NCBI RefSeq assembly: GCF_047948215.1
Contig: NC_134456.1
Location: forward strand, 197,606,034 to 197,670,033
Direction: 5' to 3'
Length of the DNA: 64,000 nt
DNA from: Lycorma delicatula
Taxonomy: Eukaryota > Arthropoda > Insecta > Hemiptera > Fulgoridae
Within the stretch, counting starts at the first letter, position 1. Each line of letters starts with the position of its first letter. Positions 58,701-64,000 of the stretch are shown here, in pieces. The notes beneath the pieces were generated by a model that worked only from the letters and a program-made list of their open reading frames with translations, did not search any database and had not been told where the DNA came from. The position numbers and the translations under genes are program-made.

Positions 58701-61225
58701 TTTTCCATACAAAAACATATATAGAAAACTCAACAGTAATTCTAAATCCAAGGTCAGAAATAATTGCAGAGTATTTTGCCATGAAGCAAAAAGTGGATGA
58801 AAATATTAATATATTTCTCTACTCAGTAAATTGAGTGTATAATACTAACAATTATCAATATTTGGACTGCTAAACTAAAACTCACGAAATTACTGTTCAG
58901 AATCAGAAATACAATTTATCACTAATAATATACAAGGGATATCTCTAGACCACTGGGAAATTTCTCTTCTTAAAGTTGGTGAACCTGTGTTGCTCATGGC
59001 CATGCTAATAATGTACAAACTGCATTATTGTCTGTAAGTTGTTGTGTTGTAGTATCTTTGATTACGTGTGAGTTATTACGTTAAAAAATTAATAGAAAAA
59101 TCAATGTTGCCGCCGACTCTGAAATATATAGAATCATACATTTTTTAAACCAGCAAAAGGTTAAGCCGGCTGAAATTCATAGGCAGTTGGTTGCTGTGTA
59201 CGGTAATAATGTAATGAATAAAAGAAACGTCCTAAAATGGTGTGAAAGGTTTAGAAATAACAGAATTAATATCCATGATGAAGAATTCAGAAGCCCTCAA
59301 TAATCACCAAGGACTTTTTGAAATGCGTTGACAATGAAATCATCAATGAAGATCGTCACTCAACATTTCCTGACCTGGCCCTTCTTTTTCCTATGTTTCA
59401 AGAGCTGTTATCGGTTGCATTTGGTCATGACCATTTAGGCTTCAGAAAGGTTTGTGCACCTTGGATACCACACGTCTTAACAGAACATCACAAAAAAATC
59501 CGAATGGGATCTGCTTTAGAAATTTTGATGCACTATATAGAAAAAGGTGACCGAGTTCCTTAATTTGATTGTTATCGGTGATGAAACATGGATTCCATAC
59601 TACATGCCAGAAGGAAAATGGCAGTCAAGTGAATGGTGTCATCCTCAATCTCAAATCAGACCAACAAGGTCAAATCACAGCCATTTGGATGCAAACTGAT
59701 GGCCACAGTCTTTTGGGATTGGTTTGACATACTGCTGGTTGATTTTATGCTGTATGGAATGACTATAAATGCAGAAGCCGATGCAGATGCTGATCGACAG
59801 CATCATCCTGCTGTACAACAGTGCACATCCACATGTTGCAAGTCCGACACGTGATTTACTGAGAACATTTGGATGAGAAATTTACGATCACCAGCCACAT
59901 AGTCAAGACTTGGCTCCTTCTGATTACCATCTATTTAGGAAATTGAAAGAATTTTTGAGTGGTAAGCAATTCACAGGTAACGATGAACTTAAAAATTCTG
60001 TTAATCAGTGGCTAAATGGACTGGCGTCAGAAGAATACGACAAGGGTATATTGAAGCTGGTGTATCACTATGATAAATGTCTTAATTCATGTGGCGATTA
60101 TATAGAGAAGTAGTATAAGGTATGCAGTTTATAATAAATATTTATAAAGTTTTCAGAATAATTATTTTACAATGAAACGGTCTTTACTTTAAAGTTAACC
60201 TCTTGTATTTAGGTGTAAATGTGCACTTATAGTCCTAGAAGACTGACAACATATCCTCAAACCTGTTAGTTTTTTTTTAGGATTAACAAATTTAACTATT
60301 TAATGTAAACTTGTACCTCAGCTTATTAAACTAAAAATGTGAAACTGGAACTGTAGGTCACACATACAGTAAAAAAAACTACAATTTTAAAATACTGTTT
60401 TTTTTAAACATGTCCCAAATATAAAAATTTGAAATAATATATTTTTTAAATGCTGAGCACTGTGTCAAATGAGAGTTACTTTACTCATTATGTATACATT
60501 ATGTATTACTCATTATGTATTGTTGAGACAAAACTATATTCAAAAAATTCAATTTTATCATACATTTTTCTCATCTTCAGGCCAATTATATGAAAATTTC
60601 ATGGCACTTTTTTTAATATCAATACGCCGACAATAAGGATTTTTATTAGAAATGATAAAACAAAACAATCTTTTAATGAACTCTCCAAAAAAAAACACAC
60701 AATGCAATTTTGTCCCATTTCATTCAAATAAAAATCTTGTTTTACAAAATGAGAATAAATAAAACTTACTTTTTTACCTTTTCAACACTAGATGTGTCTT
60801 ACTGAAATGTATGTGAATTGGAAGGGAATGCAATCATAACTAATATTTTTGGAGTCCCTAGTGAATAAACTTACTAAGGTAATAAATTTATTCTCCTACA
60901 TATATTTTCAACACTAAAATGTAAAAATCCAGAAGAATCATTCATTACCAAAATATCCAACAAGTGGTGTGTTTGTAATAAGTGGTAATCACACAATATA
61001 AAAATAAATACAAACAATACAATTCATGAACCTTACCTTTTTGTTCAACTGTCCTTCATGTAAAATATTCCTAAGCATTTCAAATATAGCACGCATTCCT
61101 CTAGTGCTAACTTCATTTAATTTATGCCCACATTCTTTAAGAAATGCAATAGCAACTTCAACCGAATCCTCAGTAGGAGTCTCAACTAATAAAGTCAATA
61201 TTTCAAGAGCGAGAATTTCATGAGC
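31806..61225 (-). CDS. CWC22: CWC22 / nucampholin pre-mRNA splicing factor, 3' part (8 exons, joined)
   Basis: Joined exons, minus strand: 61225-61037, 57664-57511, 52821-52669, 48863-48634, 45351-45071, 43406-43305, 37797-37625, 31993-31806. They total 1470 nt, giving 489 residues plus TGA, and all seven junctions are GT-AG with matching phase. The order of segments is that of CWC22: end of the MIF4G domain (residues 1-114), acidic Ser/Asp/Glu linker (about 130-165), MA3 domain (about 184-303), the conserved block [15 protein letters not shown] (about 346-360), a Ser-rich stretch (about 385-428) and a Lys-rich tail. Motifs such as [46 protein letters not shown] and TSSSRIF are typical of the family. 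In other animals CWC22 is a nuclear spliceosome component that binds eIF4A3 and is needed for splicing and exon junction complex deposition. The eIF4A3-binding N-terminal half of MIF4G lies upstream, outside the window. Introns run from 1.7 to 5.6 kb and are full of transposon relics. Confidence 0.93.
32616..32767 (-). mobile_element. tRNA-derived SINE (family A) with 13-bp TSD, in last CWC22 intron
   Basis: On the minus strand the head carries an A box in TGGCATGAGTGGTAGCG and a perfect B box AGGTTCGAATCC. A tail follows with CATCCTCTGAGGCAATACCT and CCCAGAGATTAAAAAAAA. The element is flanked by AAATAAATCTATT at 32603-32615 and 32768-32780, a clear target-site duplication. This is the best preserved copy of the family here. 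Confidence 0.9.
32781..35170. other. CWC22 last-intron DNA without recognised content
   Basis: AT-rich intron sequence with a 23-T run at 34748-34770. The less AT-rich block at 33590-33920 has a 70-codon minus-strand frame (33858-33646) that I could not assign to a family. Confidence 0.45.
35173..36513 (+). mobile_element. DD41D (rosa-like) Tc1/mariner element, nearly intact
   Basis: The left end AAGGGTGATTCAAAGAAACG and the reverse complement of the right end CAGAGTGATTCAAAGAAACG continue together as GGAAATTT, giving inverted ends of about 28 bp. TA flanks both sides (35171-35172, 36514-36515). The length is 1341 bp. It contains one transposase gene spanning almost the full length. It lies in the last CWC22 intron, opposite to that gene. 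Confidence 0.92.
35287..36385 (+). pseudogene. DD41D transposase with one frameshift and one nonsense codon
   Basis: ATG at 35287 opens [20 protein letters not shown], the expected N-terminus. The frame then shifts near 35345 and continues as [33 protein letters not shown] and [11 protein letters not shown] (helix-turn-helix part). The catalytic Asp residues sit in [22 protein letters not shown] and [13 protein letters not shown], with 41 residues between the second and third, hence DD41D. A TGA at 36077-36079 stands where related proteins have Arg, consistent with a CGA to TGA transition. After it the frame continues to VIFKK and TAA at 36383-36385. Only two lesions separate it from a full gene. 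Confidence 0.9.
37625..37797 (-). CDS. CWC22: CWC22 exon: TDELREHL motif and Ser-rich segment
   Basis: This exon has 173 nt. The split codon AC+A gives Thr, producing the conserved TDELREHLK motif, followed by a short Gln/Thr region and then a Ser/Thr/Glu/Asp-rich low-complexity run built on GAT/TCA-type repeats. Animal CWC22 proteins have the same kind of Ser-rich C-terminus. The acceptor has an unbroken pyrimidine tract; the donor is G followed by GTAAAT. Confidence 0.9.
37960..38180 (+). pseudogene. old RTE-like LINE fragment
   Basis: A plus-strand frame with stops reads [15 protein letters not shown], then an ITNQMQT and DINF order that parallels VEEFCYLGSKIT and FTSKINLNL in the intact LINE. 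It is far more decayed than the two copies at 9-21 kb. No other part of the element was found nearby. Confidence 0.45.
38181..41099. other. CWC22 intron DNA, possible old coding relic at 39700-40200
   Basis: Mostly A-rich intron. Between about 40190 and 39700 the minus strand can be read as a protein-like string with few stops (for example [20 protein letters not shown]), which may be an old transposon or pseudogene piece. The family was not recognised. Confidence 0.35.
41100..42290 (+). pseudogene. IS630/Tc1-mariner-type DDE transposase relic, catalytic residues lost
   Basis: Plus-strand frames in order: [20 protein letters not shown], then [20 protein letters not shown] (41345-41405), [74 protein letters not shown] and TPDLNSIEW. 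The pattern is that of an insect transposase family related to IS630/Tc1. The first expected Asp (in Y-L-DE) reads Lys and the second (usually DNASYH) reads His, while the third is kept in PDLNSIEW. It also contains stops, so it is dead. It sits in an intron of CWC22. Confidence 0.75.
43305..43406 (-). CDS. CWC22: CWC22 exon: conserved block after MA3
   Basis: This exon has 102 nt and is too short to stand out as an open frame. The bases CC from the previous exon plus A give Pro, followed by [16 protein letters not shown] and [17 protein letters not shown]. This is one of the most conserved CWC22 stretches. The acceptor is TTTTAG and the donor AC followed by GTAAGT. Confidence 0.92.
43731..43760. 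repeat. AT microsatellite in a TATATGAATTATGTG-rich stretch
   Basis: An uninterrupted AT run of 30 bp is preceded (43655-43730) by several diverged TATGAATTATGTG-like units, one of which forms the inverted pair ATATGAATTAGTAATTCATAT with the run. It lies in a CWC22 intron. Confidence 0.85.
44050..44930 (-). pseudogene. strongly decayed mariner relic
   Basis: Minus-strand pieces are readable through many stops: GVSYDS (about 44520), LKFVP-like text near 44440, KPCDFSVHV (third Asp region, near 44300), [13 protein letters not shown] and [17 protein letters not shown] (C-terminal W...YFE-D motif, near 44110). The left end may be at about 44049 (AAGGTAAATCCAAAAATAA). Subfamily and right end are unclear. 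Confidence 0.5.
45071..45351 (-). CDS. CWC22: CWC22 exon: MA3 domain core
   Basis: This exon has 281 nt, entering in phase 0 and leaving two bases over. The upstream end reads [15 protein letters not shown] directly after TTTACAG, joining the previous FFGLLAQ without a gap. The peptide has [20 protein letters not shown] and [20 protein letters not shown], close to the animal consensus. The donor is CC followed by GTAAGT. Confidence 0.93.
45352..47269. other. CWC22 intron DNA without recognised content
   Basis: Very AT-rich; no exon-like segment, repeat copy or RNA gene could be supported. Confidence 0.45.
47270..47690 (+). pseudogene. decayed non-LTR (jockey/CR1/I-like) RT fragment
   Basis: A plus-strand frame reads [18 protein letters not shown], corresponding to the VGIFLDLSKAFDTINHQIL motif. 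Later come [13 protein letters not shown] (Y-S-YL-NR-Q) and [10 protein letters not shown] (the FADD box). Several stops are present. The remains cover the RT palm only and belong to a LINE type different from the RTE copies. Confidence 0.65.
47930..48330 (-). pseudogene. 3' part of a Tc1/mariner-group transposase
   Basis: On the minus strand one frame reads [11 protein letters not shown] (the second catalytic Asp, as in FQQDGAPPH), the next [13 protein letters not shown], then [14 protein letters not shown] (the third Asp now Asn) and [17 protein letters not shown]. The order and spacing match the C-terminal half of DDE transposases of the DD41D-like group. Frameshifts and stops abound. Terminal repeats were not found. 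Confidence 0.6.
48634..48863 (-). CDS. CWC22: CWC22 exon: start of MA3 domain
   Basis: This exon has 230 nt, completed by one base from the previous exon to make 77 codons. The acceptor is TTGTAG. The peptide contains [31 protein letters not shown] and [17 protein letters not shown], the first helices of the MA3 domain. The donor is GTTTGT, the weakest of the set. Confidence 0.92.
49600..50240 (-). pseudogene. decayed mariner relic
   Basis: Across minus-strand frames one sees VELGYRK near 50100, [21 protein letters not shown] (50060-49995), [18 protein letters not shown] (first Asp box) and TVF. This follows the mariner order LGYRK, H--QR, GDETW, ETKQQS, TVFWD. Only the central third is preserved. 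It is in the fourth intron of CWC22 counted in this window. Confidence 0.5.
50490..51065 (-). pseudogene. possible pogo/Tigger-like transposase C-terminal remnant
   Basis: The minus strand reads, across two frames, SWDVLIN then [19 protein letters not shown], resembling the LQPLDV-NKPFK---R--YE-WL motif of pogo-type DDE enzymes, followed 100 bp on by QFSFKTCYT, resembling I-KSFKKCGI. The remainder is too decayed to follow. A chance resemblance cannot be excluded. Confidence 0.35.
51066..52668. other. CWC22 intron DNA with an unassigned open stretch
   Basis: A less AT-rich segment at 51850-52240 is open on both strands for about 100-126 codons but shows no known domain. A 19-bp unit TTATAATACTAGCATAAT is tandemly doubled near 51191-51229. 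The rest is ordinary AT-rich intron. Confidence 0.4.
52669..52821 (-). CDS. CWC22: CWC22 exon: acidic linker between MIF4G and MA3
   Basis: This exon has 153 nt. The split codon A+AT gives Asn, so the join reads [18 protein letters not shown], as expected for CWC22. The second half is a run of Glu, Asp, Ser and Gly ([20 protein letters not shown]), the usual acidic linker. The donor is GAAG followed by GTATGT. Confidence 0.9.
53548..53634 (-). mobile_element. tRNA-derived SINE head (family A) with a different tail
   Basis: On the minus strand TGGCTGAGTGGTAGCATCTC (A box) and GGTCCTGGGTTCAAATCC (B box) match the family A head, including the following GATCTGGCATGGCATTTTT. The tail after this point does not match the CTCTGAGGCAATACC tail of the other copies. 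It may be truncated or may carry another 3' module. Confidence 0.7.
54296..55038 (+). mobile_element. internally deleted mariner with clear inverted ends (743 bp)
   Basis: Left CGAGACATGTTTTTAAAGTA and right (reverse complement) TGAGGCATGTTTTTAAAGGA continue into AGTACCGTTTTGAAATT, giving inverted ends of about 36 bp. TA flanks both sides (54294-54295, 55039-55040). The inside keeps an N-terminal transposase part ([53 protein letters not shown]) and the C-terminus ([20 protein letters not shown]), but the catalytic core is missing. A stop follows ENIMSDGMG. Confidence 0.9.
55041..57034. other. CWC22 intron DNA without recognised content
   Basis: AT-rich intron; the 102-codon frame at 55055-55363 is Phe/Ile/Leu-rich low complexity and was not accepted as a gene. 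Confidence 0.45.
57035..57312 (-). mobile_element. tRNA-derived SINE (family B), sharing its tail with family A
   Basis: On the minus strand the head has an A-box-like TGGTCTAATGGTTAA near 57290 and a B box AGGTTCAAATCC near 57240, separated by a region unlike family A. The body then continues for about 150 bp and ends in CATCCTCTGAAGTAATACCTTACAGTAGTTGGAGGCTAAA. That 3' tail resembles the family A tail base for base over roughly 40 positions with some differences. Confidence 0.75.
57511..57664 (-). CDS. CWC22: CWC22 exon: last MIF4G helix and linker
   Basis: This exon has 154 nt, entering in phase 0 and leaving one base over. It follows TTACAG and ends before GTATGT. The peptide starts [19 protein letters not shown] and includes [11 protein letters not shown], a very conserved CWC22 stretch. 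Its first codon follows directly on the LNKK end of the previous exon. Confidence 0.92.
58933..60205 (+). mobile_element. mariner element, full length but dead
   Basis: The right end, read on the minus strand, is CAAGAGGTTAACTTTAAAGT, then AAAGACCGTTTCATTG, next to TA (60206-60207). It is related to the ends of the 54296-55038 element (TTTAAAG, AGTACCGTTT). The left end is placed at CAAGGGATATCTC after TA at 58931-58932; this match is weak. The span of about 1.27 kb suits mariner. Confidence 0.7.
59110..60113 (+). pseudogene. mariner transposase, second catalytic Asp lost
   Basis: Plus-strand frames: [20 protein letters not shown] and [14 protein letters not shown] (N-terminal helix-turn-helix), stop, then [39 protein letters not shown] (first Asp), LMATVFWD, then [15 protein letters not shown] where LLHDNARPH is usual, so Asp has become Tyr, and finally [20 protein letters not shown] (third Asp) with the end [15 protein letters not shown] before TAG. 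The fragments lie in at least three frames. Similarity to the deleted copy at 54.3 kb suggests the same family. Confidence 0.85.
60208..61036. other. CWC22 intron DNA without recognised content
   Basis: AT-rich sequence between a mariner and the first CWC22 exon of the window. A short CTCATTATGTAT unit is repeated near 60481-60530. Nothing else was recognised. Confidence 0.45.
61037..61225 (-). CDS. CWC22: CWC22 exon: MIF4G domain segment
   Basis: This exon has 189 nt (63 codons, phase 0 at both ends). The acceptor reads ATGTTTCAG before GCT and the donor is AAG followed by GTAAGG. The peptide begins [10 protein letters not shown] and contains [17 protein letters not shown] and [21 protein letters not shown], matching the C-terminal MIF4G helices of CWC22. 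No earlier exon could be recognised between 61226 and 64000. Confidence 0.92.
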
Positions 61226-61867
61226 CTGAAACATAATTTTTTTTCATTCTAGCTATCAGATTCATAAACAAAACCTTCAATGAAATGAGCTAAATATTAA
61301 ACATGTAACAACTATAACAACAAGCTCAAACAGCTCTAGGAAACCATTTCTATCATTTATCACATGAGAGGAGGAAAAGAGAGAAACATTTTCATAATTA
61401 GTTGTAATGACTAAAAATAATATTAATAACAAAATTTTAATCAACAAAAATGTAAAGCAGATATCAGCTTTGTCCAAAAAAATTTGAGTTACCTAAAAAT
61501 AACTTACACTAAAAAAATTAATCTAAGGAGACAAAATATCATAAAGAAGCACTCAACATAGTACTAATAAAAAACAAAGAAACACAGGTGGAAATCGATT
61601 AGAAAGAAATGCTTTAATTATAGAAACATTAATTGTAGCTTTAATTATCAATTACTTAATTTTATACAGGAAAATCAGTTATTATAAAATCATTCACAAC
61701 TGCAAACCAAATATTTTAGAGTAGTTTAACCTCAAACTTAAAGGATTTCTTAAACTGCAAGCTTTTCACAACTAAAAGTCGTTCTGTTTGTTTCAAATAT
61801 TACAGATATATTTGGTCTACTACAAATACTACTGAAAAGAAATAGTATTGAAAGTAATATTTACATA

Positions 61868-62886
61868 ACAAAGTCTGTTCAAAAAATTACACATCTATTG
61901 GTACATAAATTTTTGCATCTTACTTGAAAGCTATTAGTCCTTGTCACCTCAAAGTAGTCCCCTCTTCCACTGATACACTTATCAGTGAACTTTTTGAAGC
62001 TTGTAATGCATGAACTTTTTGATCAGATACAGTGATTCCACATCAAAACACAGTCATAAAAAAAGTATCAGACAGCTAGCAGTACAATGTGTGTTTATTT
62101 GTTAATTTCTTCAATAATCTCAAAAATTCAGTCTTTAATGATGATCTGAACTTTGAAAACATAGAAAAGCCTGCTGGGGGACCAGATCAGAAGAATATGA
62201 GGCCTGTGAAAAAACAATTATTCAATTTTTTGAAAAAAATTCATAATTACAGCACTTGGAGTCTTCTAACTTCAGTCTTGAAACTTTTTTGGTCATTTAA
62301 AAACTTACAAAGTAATAAAGAAAGTTTACTGTTTGTACTTTGAACAAAACTGCAGGTGAATGACAAAAAGAACCATCAACATGACCTTTAATATCTGATC
62401 AACTTTAACATAATTTTGGCCTCTGTGAACTTTTTCTTACTCACTGAAAAGACTGAATTTTAGTTCCAATATTGTTTGCATATCCCACTTTCATCACCTA
62501 TTATGATCCTATTTAAAAATGTTTTGTCATCACTGGCATGATTTCATAGCTCTTGACTCTAATCTCAAAATCTTCTTACCTTGCCACATCAACTGGGGCA
62601 CAAAATTTTGCATTAACAATTAATGTGTTTCCACAAACACCTTCACGAGTTTGATAAAATTTCATTAATATATTGCTCACATAATCACTTGCTGTAAAAA
62701 TGGCAAAATGATACAAAAGGTTAAATAATGAGTCAATAATCACCATTTGGATTGCACAGCACACAAAGCTCTTAATGGGGGGTATGATATATTAAGTTTC
62801 CCTTTATAGTGGTACCAATCACACAAAACAAAATCTCTCCAAACCCAACAAATTAAAAGATTCATAATTTTTTTTAACAGACCTTG
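61868..62886 (-). mobile_element. decayed mariner with both ends
   Basis: The left end ACAAAGTCTGTTCAAAAAAT and the reverse complement of the right end CAAGGTCTGTTAAAAAAAAT agree over about 22 bp, with TA at 62887-62888 and probably at 61866-61867. On the minus strand the C-terminal KKFTDKCISGRGDYFE motif (near 61970), NIGTKIQSFQ and a VKGHVDGSF-type stretch are readable, so this is a mariner transposase with many stops and deletions. It lies upstream of the first CWC22 exon seen here. Confidence 0.72.
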
Positions 62887-63299
62887 TATAACAAAATGTG
62901 TAACCGGCAGATGAACCTTTTTTTAATTAGCATCTGATAGAAGGATAAAATCCACAAGTAAAAATTACAAGTTAATTAACTTTTCATTACTAACCACCAT
63001 TTCACACAAAATAATTTAATTAATATTAATCCAAAATTACTTAATCATTATAAACTAATGACTAATAGCTTTTAACAAACATTAATGGTAATGATGACTC
63101 ACACCAGAATTTTAGCCAAAATTTTGTAATAGAGAACAGTGCATTTTTTTCCTGAGCACACAACATAGTGTCGTTAACAGCACCCAGACACAATATTTAT
63201 ATATATGGCATATTCCTAAAATAAGGGCCGTTTGGTCATTAAAAAAAAATTAACTAATGAGAAAAGGTTTTTACTTACAGTTTTAGTTCACTACATATC

Positions 63300-64000
63300 T
63301 ACTTCACTTTTCCACGTAATTGCCACTCAGTTCTAAGCACTTTTCGTAATGCAGCACCAGTTTTTTTAACCCCTCTGCACAGAAGTTTGCCACCTAGGAA
63401 TTGTACCAGTTGACAACAGCAGTCTTGAGTTCCTATCGTCGTTTTCAAAAAATTGTCCACCAAGCAACTTTTTCAAACGCAAGAAGAGGAAGTAGTCGCT
63501 AGGTGCAAGGTGGAGAATACATGGAGGATGGTCAAAAAGTTCCCAACAAAAATCTTGAATTATCTTCTTGGTTAAGGCAGTGGTATGAGGATACACCACT
63601 GGTGTGTCATGAAGGAGGATTACACCCAACAACAGTTCGAAGGGGATTACGCCCTTTTTATCTCACAAACTGGCAGCCAACATTTATCAACTTAAGTACA
63701 GAGATTGCTTAAACTTTTTCAGTTCTGGGAAACTTGAATAGCACCACTGCAATGACTGTTGTTTCGATTCTGCATAGGTGTAAGATATCCACATCTCGTC
63801 GCTCGTAACAATGTGGGAAAATAAATCTCCATCTTGTCGATAGTGGTCCAAAAACGCTCGTCCACTGCACATTCTTTGCTTTTTATGGTTTGGTCAGTGA
63901 GCATTTTCAGTACCCAGCTTGCACACAATTTGTGATATCAGAAGTTTTTCTGTGACAATCCAACATGTGGAAGTTCATGAGCCAGAGCACTAATCATCAA
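63300..64000 (-). pseudogene. mariner transposase relic, cut by the window edge
   Basis: Minus-strand frames from the edge leftwards: CASWVLKMLTDQTIKSKE, RAFLDHYRQDGDLFSHIV, TSDEMWISYTYAESKQQS (first Asp), GVILLHDT (second Asp), FDHPPCILHLAPSDYFLF (third Asp, with two extra residues against the usual spacing) and LVLHYEKCLELSGNYVEK before TGA near 63315. Frameshifts separate the pieces. The N-terminus and right end are beyond 64000. Confidence 0.8.

Noticed and set aside
61226..64000. Search for the next upstream CWC22 exon
   Set aside because: No minus-strand segment with CWC22-like sequence and fitting phase 0 donor was seen. The interval is taken up by two mariner relics, so the exon presumably lies beyond 64000.

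Overview
The window is AT-rich animal DNA, most likely from an insect. Evidence: long AT-rich introns with GT-AG borders, many insect-type mariner relatives, an RTE-like LINE, a BEL/Pao fragment and tRNA-derived SINEs. A hemipteran would fit, but nothing in the window proves the order. There are no bacterial operons, CRISPR arrays or plasmid features.

The main host gene is on the minus strand. Eight exons between 61225 and 31806 join in frame into the C-terminal 489 residues of the splicing factor CWC22 (Drosophila nucampholin): the end of the MIF4G domain, an acidic linker, the MA3 domain, a Ser-rich segment and a Lys-rich tail ending in TGA. Every junction is GT-AG and the phases agree. The 5' part lies beyond position 64000. 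A second host gene is suggested by one 52-bp minus-strand exon (17733-17682) with a strong start context, a TGACGTCA palindrome beside the ATG and a consensus donor. Its later exons were not found.

Most other recognisable sequence is mobile. Left part (1-31 kb): a foldback MITE (554-905), a mariner with both ends (6327-7653), a 0.67-kb repeat with perfect 13-bp inverted ends and a tRNA-like core (8221-8892; second copy near 28.6-29.2 kb), and two closely related RTE-like LINEs in the same orientation. The first LINE (9465-12444) keeps an uninterrupted 985-codon endonuclease/reverse transcriptase frame, an A tail and a target-site duplication. The second (18028 to about 21270) is broken but carries more 5' sequence, and its 3' end sits about 300 bp upstream of the putative second gene. 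A BEL/Pao protease fragment, another mariner and an inverted pair of an unidentified repeat lie at 26-31 kb, and a 126-bp CT plus 96-bp GT microsatellite at 23.4-23.6 kb.

Right part (31.8-64 kb): the CWC22 introns hold at least six Tc1/mariner-group relics of different subfamilies, and three more relics lie between 60 kb and the window edge or overlap this tract. They include an almost intact DD41D (rosa-like) element at 35173-36513 with one nonsense codon and one frameshift, a 743-bp deletion derivative with clear inverted ends at 54296-55038, and several decayed copies with lost catalytic residues. SINEs of two families that share a 3' tail, and old LINE fragments, fill further intron sequence. 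All transposase genes seen are broken. Only the LINE at 9.5-12.4 kb has an intact enzyme frame.
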